Assembly (NCBI GenBank): GCA_030605745.1
Contig: JAUWHT010000449.1
Location: 1-24,018 of the forward strand
Direction: 5' to 3'
Origin: Pirellulales bacterium
GTDB lineage: Bacteria; Planctomycetota; Planctomycetia; Pirellulales; Thermoguttaceae
DNA: 24,018 bases
A program made the translations under genes and the position numbers. Shown piece after piece: positions 23,723 to 24,018 of this stretch (position 1 is its first letter; each line of letters starts with the position of its first letter). The notes under the pieces were generated by a model. The model was not told the origin of the DNA, did not search any database, and saw only the letters and a list, made by a program, of their open reading frames with translations.

Positions 23723-24018
23723 CGAACCCGGTTCGTCAATCGGCCCACCAAGCCGCTTGCGGCTTCACAGCCAACGGGCTCGTTTCGTTTAGCGGCCGCC
23801 GGCACGGCGGCCCAGGCTGTCACAACTCCAGCGCCAGTAGGACGTTACATGCTGCCAGAAGGGAATTGCCCTTGACCCCAGCTACCCCCGGGGGTAGCAT
23901 TGAGGTACATGAGGCGTACGGTTTACAGAGACATCGATCCCCAGCTTCTTCTACGACGTCCGGACCACCCCCGCGGCAATCGTGCGGAGGGAAAGCACCA
24001 GGAAGTGGTGGGAAGAAG
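23723..24018. other. Intergenic region upstream of glyA
   Basis: No gene is supported in these 296 bases. They contain small dyads (23750-23765) and a perfect 18-bp palindrome GCTACCCCCGGGGGTAGC (23881-23898). From 23910 to the window end two plus-strand frames stay open, one starting with an ATG at 23910, but neither translation is recognisable, so a truncated rightward gene cannot be confirmed. Confidence 0.5.

Noticed and set aside
23910..24018. Rightward reading frame running off the window end
   Set aside because: Two frames are open and neither gives a recognisable product; too short to support.
1..24018. CRISPR array, tRNA, rRNA, integrase or phage genes
   Set aside because: No regularly spaced direct repeats, RNA gene signatures or recombinase motifs were seen; the repeats present are palindromic and dispersed.

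Overview
The window reads as chromosomal DNA of a planctomycete, probably Pirellulales-like. This is inferred from family content: Tat-exported Gfo/Idh/MocA oxidoreductases, a DUF1080 (3-keto-glycoside hydrolase-type) protein, neutral-ceramidase-like proteins, a seven-repeat FG-GAP protein, a XylR-type AraC regulator, GC-rich DNA and many intergenic palindromes. No rRNA, tRNA, CRISPR array, transposase or phage gene was seen.

Region 1 (96-11696) is a catabolic locus. Eight genes read leftward: sugar isomerase/epimerase, PIG-L deacetylase, Gfo/Idh/MocA, DUF1080 and ceramidase-like; then, after a second copy of the control region, FG-GAP, ceramidase-like and Gfo/Idh/MocA. A divergent XylR/AraC-family regulator lies at the right end. 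Most products carry Tat or Sec signals. A roughly 200-bp control region is present twice, upstream of each leftward transcription unit. Each copy has a -10 box and two 9-bp half-sites 21 bp apart, the geometry expected for an AraC-family activator. The right copy also contains a deleted relic of the FG-GAP gene's 5' end, so it came from the left-type copy. The locus looks built for extracytoplasmic oxidation, hydrolysis and deacylation of a glycoside or amino-sugar conjugate. The substrate is unknown.

Region 2 (11777-14469) holds a GAF sigma-54 activator divergent from a TauE/SafE permease. The permease has a textbook -24/-12 promoter and a distal inverted repeat that could be the activator site.

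Region 3 (14763-18462) holds a winged-helix/cysteine-cluster/2x[4Fe-4S] protein, a decayed stretch with the last codons of a lost SDR dehydrogenase and a small zinc-ribbon ORF, and a third Gfo/Idh/MocA paralogue with an altered EKP motif.

Region 4 (23671-18640, leftward) is glyA, a 30-codon remnant of a HicA toxin, hicB, a lone receiver domain, a redoxin, a TlpA-like lipoprotein and a HEAT/TPR protein. Several junctions are ATGA overlaps, so much of the run is probably co-transcribed and translationally coupled.

At least four kinds of imperfect palindrome (called A, B, C and D here) sit at gene ends throughout, often touching or containing stop codons.
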